Shown here one piece after another: positions 34,201-35,714 of a DNA stretch of 35,714 bases. Numbering within the stretch: the stretch's first letter is position 1; each line of letters opens with the position of its first letter. The notes beneath the pieces were generated by a model. It saw nothing but the letters and a program-made list of their open reading frames with translations. It ran no database searches and had not been told where the DNA came from. The translations under genes were made by a program, and so were the position numbers. Source of the DNA: Emiliania huxleyi CCMP1516 (Eukaryota > Haptophyta > Isochrysidales > Noelaerhabdaceae). The stretch spans positions 1 to 35,714 of the forward strand of contig NW_005197944.1 in the NCBI RefSeq assembly GCF_000372725.1, written 5' to 3'.

Positions 34201-35624
34201 ACATGTCCACGTGCGAGCTGTGCCCGAAAGGCAACTTCGCAGCCTCCACTACCGCTTGCGAGGAGTGCGAGGCGGGCACCTACGCGGCGAGCGACGGCCT
34301 CTCGCAGTGCACTCCCTGCCCCCACCCCCTCAGCTCTAAGAGCGGCGATGTCACCTGCTCCATCTGCAAAAACGACTTCTACTTGAAGGACGCGAGCGCC
34401 CTCCCGGATGACGTCTTCCAGAACCCAACCGAGCACTGCAAGCCGTGCCCACCCAACGCCAACTGTAGCGCCGGTACCGCTCTCGCGTCCCTCGGCGTGC
34501 ACGTCGGCTACTGGCGCGCCTCCAACGCCACCTCGGAGCTTCACCACTGTGACTCAGAGACGTGCTCTGGTGGCTCCGGCCAGCCCTCCCGCCGCCGCCA
34601 CCTCACCGACGGAGATGACGACCCGTACTGCACCGCCGGCCACACCGGCCCGCTCTGCGAGGTCTGCGTCGCGGACTCGGACTACTTTAGCTCTGCCGCG
34701 GGGCGCTGCGTCGCCTGCCCCTCGACGGCTCGCTCCGTCAGCGTCTTCCTCCTCTTTGTCATCGTCATCGCTGTGCTCGCCGCCGCCTACGCTGGGCTCC
34801 GCCGCCTCCCCCTCTCCCGCCGCCTCCGGCAGCGGGCCACCCGCATCGAGTCCGCGGTCGGCCTGCAGCCCAAGTTCAAGGTCCTCGTCAGCTTCTACCA
34901 GGCGAGCAGCATCCTCGGCGTCGTCTACGGCGTCCGCCTTGACGAGCACTTTACGCGCTGGCTCAACATGCTCAAGCTGTTCAGCCTGGACCTGTTCGAT
35001 GTTGCCATCCCCGGCCGCTGCCTCGGAGCCATGAGCACGCGGCTGCTCGTCGCAGGGATCTGGCCGTACGTCGCCGTCGCCCTCGTGTCGCTCGCCATTG
35101 TGGCGGCGGCGGCGGTTCCCAACGTCGAGCAGGCATTCGACCACCAGCTGCTCGGCCGCCTCCTTTACTGGGCGATCTTCATCTTCTACCTCGCGCTTCC
35201 CTCCGTCTCGCGCTCCATCTTCAGCGCGAGGCTGTGCGAGTCCTTTGGCTACGACGACGCCACAGGCCAGCGGATCAGCTACCTGCTCGCCGACCCCTCG
35301 CTCACGTGCGACGACGGCCCGACGTGGGACGACAAGACTAGCGGACTCGCGCCGTACTTTTGGGCCTTCTTCGCCCTCTGGCCCGTCCTCGTGCCGCTCG
35401 GCTTCTTGGCGCTGCTGCTCCGCGTCCGCAAGCCCGTGGCTGCGCAGCGCGCTACGCCGCTCTCCCGCGCGACGAGTTTCCTCTGGCGGGACTACTCTGC
35501 CGGCTTCCTCTTCTGGGAGGTGCTCGACCTGGTCCGCAAGATCTTCCTCACCTCGATGTGCTCTTCATCGACCAGGAGTACGGCTCCAGGAAGCTGCTGC
35601 GCACCGTGGTGCTCCCGTTTCTGA
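31299..35624 (+). CDS. WD40 / beta-helix / GCC2-GCC3 multipass membrane protein, runs off window
   Basis: The frame is open from the acceptor at 31298. Start options for the receptor part are ATG 31536 or 31593; a signal peptide (VRVAAAALLVGRAAAQ) ends near 31770. Then come a Pro-rich stalk (31915-32060), a beta-helix region (32075-32450), three WD40-like units of 44 residues (SVAYSPDGSRIATVG, ALRVWDASDL; 32481-32850), more beta-helix rungs (ASGGGLSL, ASGGGLFV), and about 12 GCC2/GCC3 ephrin-receptor-like Cys repeats of the type C-xx-G-xx-xxx-G-xx-C-xx-C (33350-34360). A Cys-rich linker follows, then transmembrane segments (VFLLFVIVIAVLAAAYAG; LVSLAIVAAAAVP; LLYWAIFIFYLAL; FWAFFALWPVLVPLGFLALL). 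It is probably a surface protein. Near 35560 the better frame switches (VLFIDQEYGSRKLLRTVVLP), implying an indel or a short intron, so the real 3' end is beyond 35629. Confidence 0.75.
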   Translation, partial: AEINTAETNTAGSSPLLIGALMGCLGFSVVALSWSGSSASKTGPDKVDGQKRSRRAKENEVVALTGSTQIFFFFFYFVAMVGLCGVAYEALNTRGRGAMSGLLSVNSIVPDSCAADAAWQARRLVETGLVGAGALLLKPTAAHVRVAAAALLVGRAAAQDVCGECVACKCVECVDGIPSGCYPYDPTYGPVDAEECILYGGIDCSVSSPSLPPLPPLPPPSSPSPPFPPPPPPPSLPPLPPLLPPLLPISPPPTYAASTFTELRDSVNNQTGKPGDLVVELPEGARLEWAVCSQLRVHSVHMTLRSVGAGATLDAMNCSRHFDVAFGGTLELERVHLVNGGAQASGGAVKVRHGGTLIATESSIEGSSVVSLDGAAYGGAIDASNEMAIDRVLEKLNAHRSSITSVAHSPDGSRIATVGNDKALRVWDASDLSSPPLQRLNAHSSIIFSVAYSPDGSRIATVGSDNALRVWAASDLSSPPLQRLNAHSSSISSVAYSPDGSRIATVGYDGALRAWPISYLYLQRDPQLPPHVELTSVTVARCAAVGHKRASGGGLSLRSGDHALTASTITTCAATSSASASGGGLFVRDATFAIQGAAFVDNDATVGAAIAYESGPTFDAVSTLSSTRFVGNSTSTVFFPSAITWECNLGQWSSTVGEVSGDFEGCANLCAAGSVGTTTSHITPTCGGPCPQGRYCLEGTVTPTPCAAGFYMPVTGAASAESCIPCSPGHSQSNPGADSCDACPAGTFANQLNATGCTDCPAGSFCRHIGTVQALECPAGRYQNETRRTECKQCPPGRFQPERGQTSCDRCDAGGFCDNTEECGGGFTPCRAGTYNEEEGSSSSDACQQCPLGTFSPTTGANSSGTCKSCRAGSFGASPGQSECELCAQGYYQSEPGQAACVRCASGKYCPLGSSRELDAQCEAGTSANVTDADGDPECLACPAGSSCAGGGAAPAVCSPGSIASSANMSTCELCPKGNFAASTTACEECEAGTYAASDGLSQCTPCPHPLSSKSGDVTCSICKNDFYLKDASALPDDVFQNPTEHCKPCPPNANCSAGTALASLGVHVGYWRASNATSELHHCDSETCSGGSGQPSRRRHLTDGDDDPYCTAGHTGPLCEVCVADSDYFSSAAGRCVACPSTARSVSVFLLFVIVIAVLAAAYAGLRRLPLSRRLRQRATRIESAVGLQPKFKVLVSFYQASSILGVVYGVRLDEHFTRWLNMLKLFSLDLFDVAIPGRCLGAMSTRLLVAGIWPYVAVALVSLAIVAAAAVPNVEQAFDHQLLGRLLYWAIFIFYLALPSVSRSIFSARLCESFGYDDATGQRISYLLADPSLTCDDGPTWDDKTSGLAPYFWAFFALWPVLVPLGFLALLLRVRKPVAAQRATPLSRATSFLWRDYSAGFLFWEVLDLVRKIFLTSMCSSSTRSTAPGSCCAPWCSRF

Positions 35625-35714
35625 TATAGCCATGTGTCTACGTTCGCTCGCGCTCCCGCTGTCGATCGCCCGCGCGCAGACGGTTGAATCTGCCGAGTCC
35701 CTCTTTTTCTTTTT
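35560..35714 (+). other. Continuation of membrane protein in another frame
   Basis: From about 35556 the frame ending at TAG 35629 reads VLFIDQEYGSRKLLRTVVLP, which fits the transmembrane/loop pattern after LVRKIFLTS better than the Ser/Cys-rich continuation of the main frame. ATATAG at 35624-35629 could be an intron end. The window ends in a pyrimidine run. Confidence 0.45.

Overview
The window looks like nuclear DNA of a GC-rich eukaryotic alga, most likely a haptophyte of the Emiliania/Chrysochromulina kind. The evidence is short introns (46 to about 600 nt) with both GT-AG and GC-AG ends, an organellar translation initiation factor IF-2 gene in many exons, a fragment resembling a fucoxanthin-chlorophyll (Lhc) protein, a bipartite plastid-type leader, CCCTAA telomere-type repeats, and protein families common in such algae (GCC2/GCC3 cysteine-rich membrane proteins, ankyrin arrays, NHL and BTB proteins). 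The taxon is inferred from style; a pelagophyte or dinoflagellate is not excluded. No bacterial operons, CRISPR arrays, rRNA or tRNA genes were seen.

Layout. 0.75-2.56 kb (+): spliced EDR2 C-terminal (DUF1336) lipid-binding-type gene. 2.88-2.99 kb: Lhc-like exon fragment. 3.0-4.2 kb and 5.4-6.2 kb (-): poorly resolved coding stretches around a 1.4 kb segment bounded by 27-bp inverted repeats and holding arrays of an 11-bp repeat. 6.9-7.6 kb (+): NHL-BTB protein running into a long perfect hairpin. 8.0-9.2 kb (-): secreted protein with three 37-aa Cys-rich repeats. 9.8-10.4 kb (+): glutaredoxin-like protein. 10.8-11.1 kb (-): small hypothetical. 11.8-14.3 kb (-): probable non-LTR retroelement with a frameshifted ORF1-like gene. 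14.4-18.9 kb (+): IF-2 in 11 exons. 20.3-23.3 kb (+): a broken and an intact ankyrin gene in tandem. 23.6-25.6 kb: low-complexity and relic sequence. 25.8-26.1 kb (-): LIM finger. 26.4-27.3 kb (+): conserved-looking membrane protein. 27.9-29.8 kb (-): BTB-MATH-SAP-BACK protein. 30.4-35.6 kb (+): plastid-type leader exon and a large WD40/beta-helix/GCC2-GCC3 multipass membrane protein that runs off the window.

The main theme is intron birth by insertion. The retroelement at 11.8-14.3 kb has three shorter relatives with a common TTTC-type 3' tail. One sits between 12-bp direct repeats upstream of the BTB-MATH gene. Another sits between 10-12 bp direct repeats and is itself an intron of IF-2. 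A second IF-2 intron is essentially a block of CCCTAA telomere repeat between two exact 21-bp copies of the downstream exon start. In several introns here the 5' end repeats the start of the next exon, as expected if the left copy of a target duplication supplies the donor and the inserted DNA supplies the acceptor. Exon limits were set by hand from protein-family conservation and reading phase; no transcripts or database searches were available.
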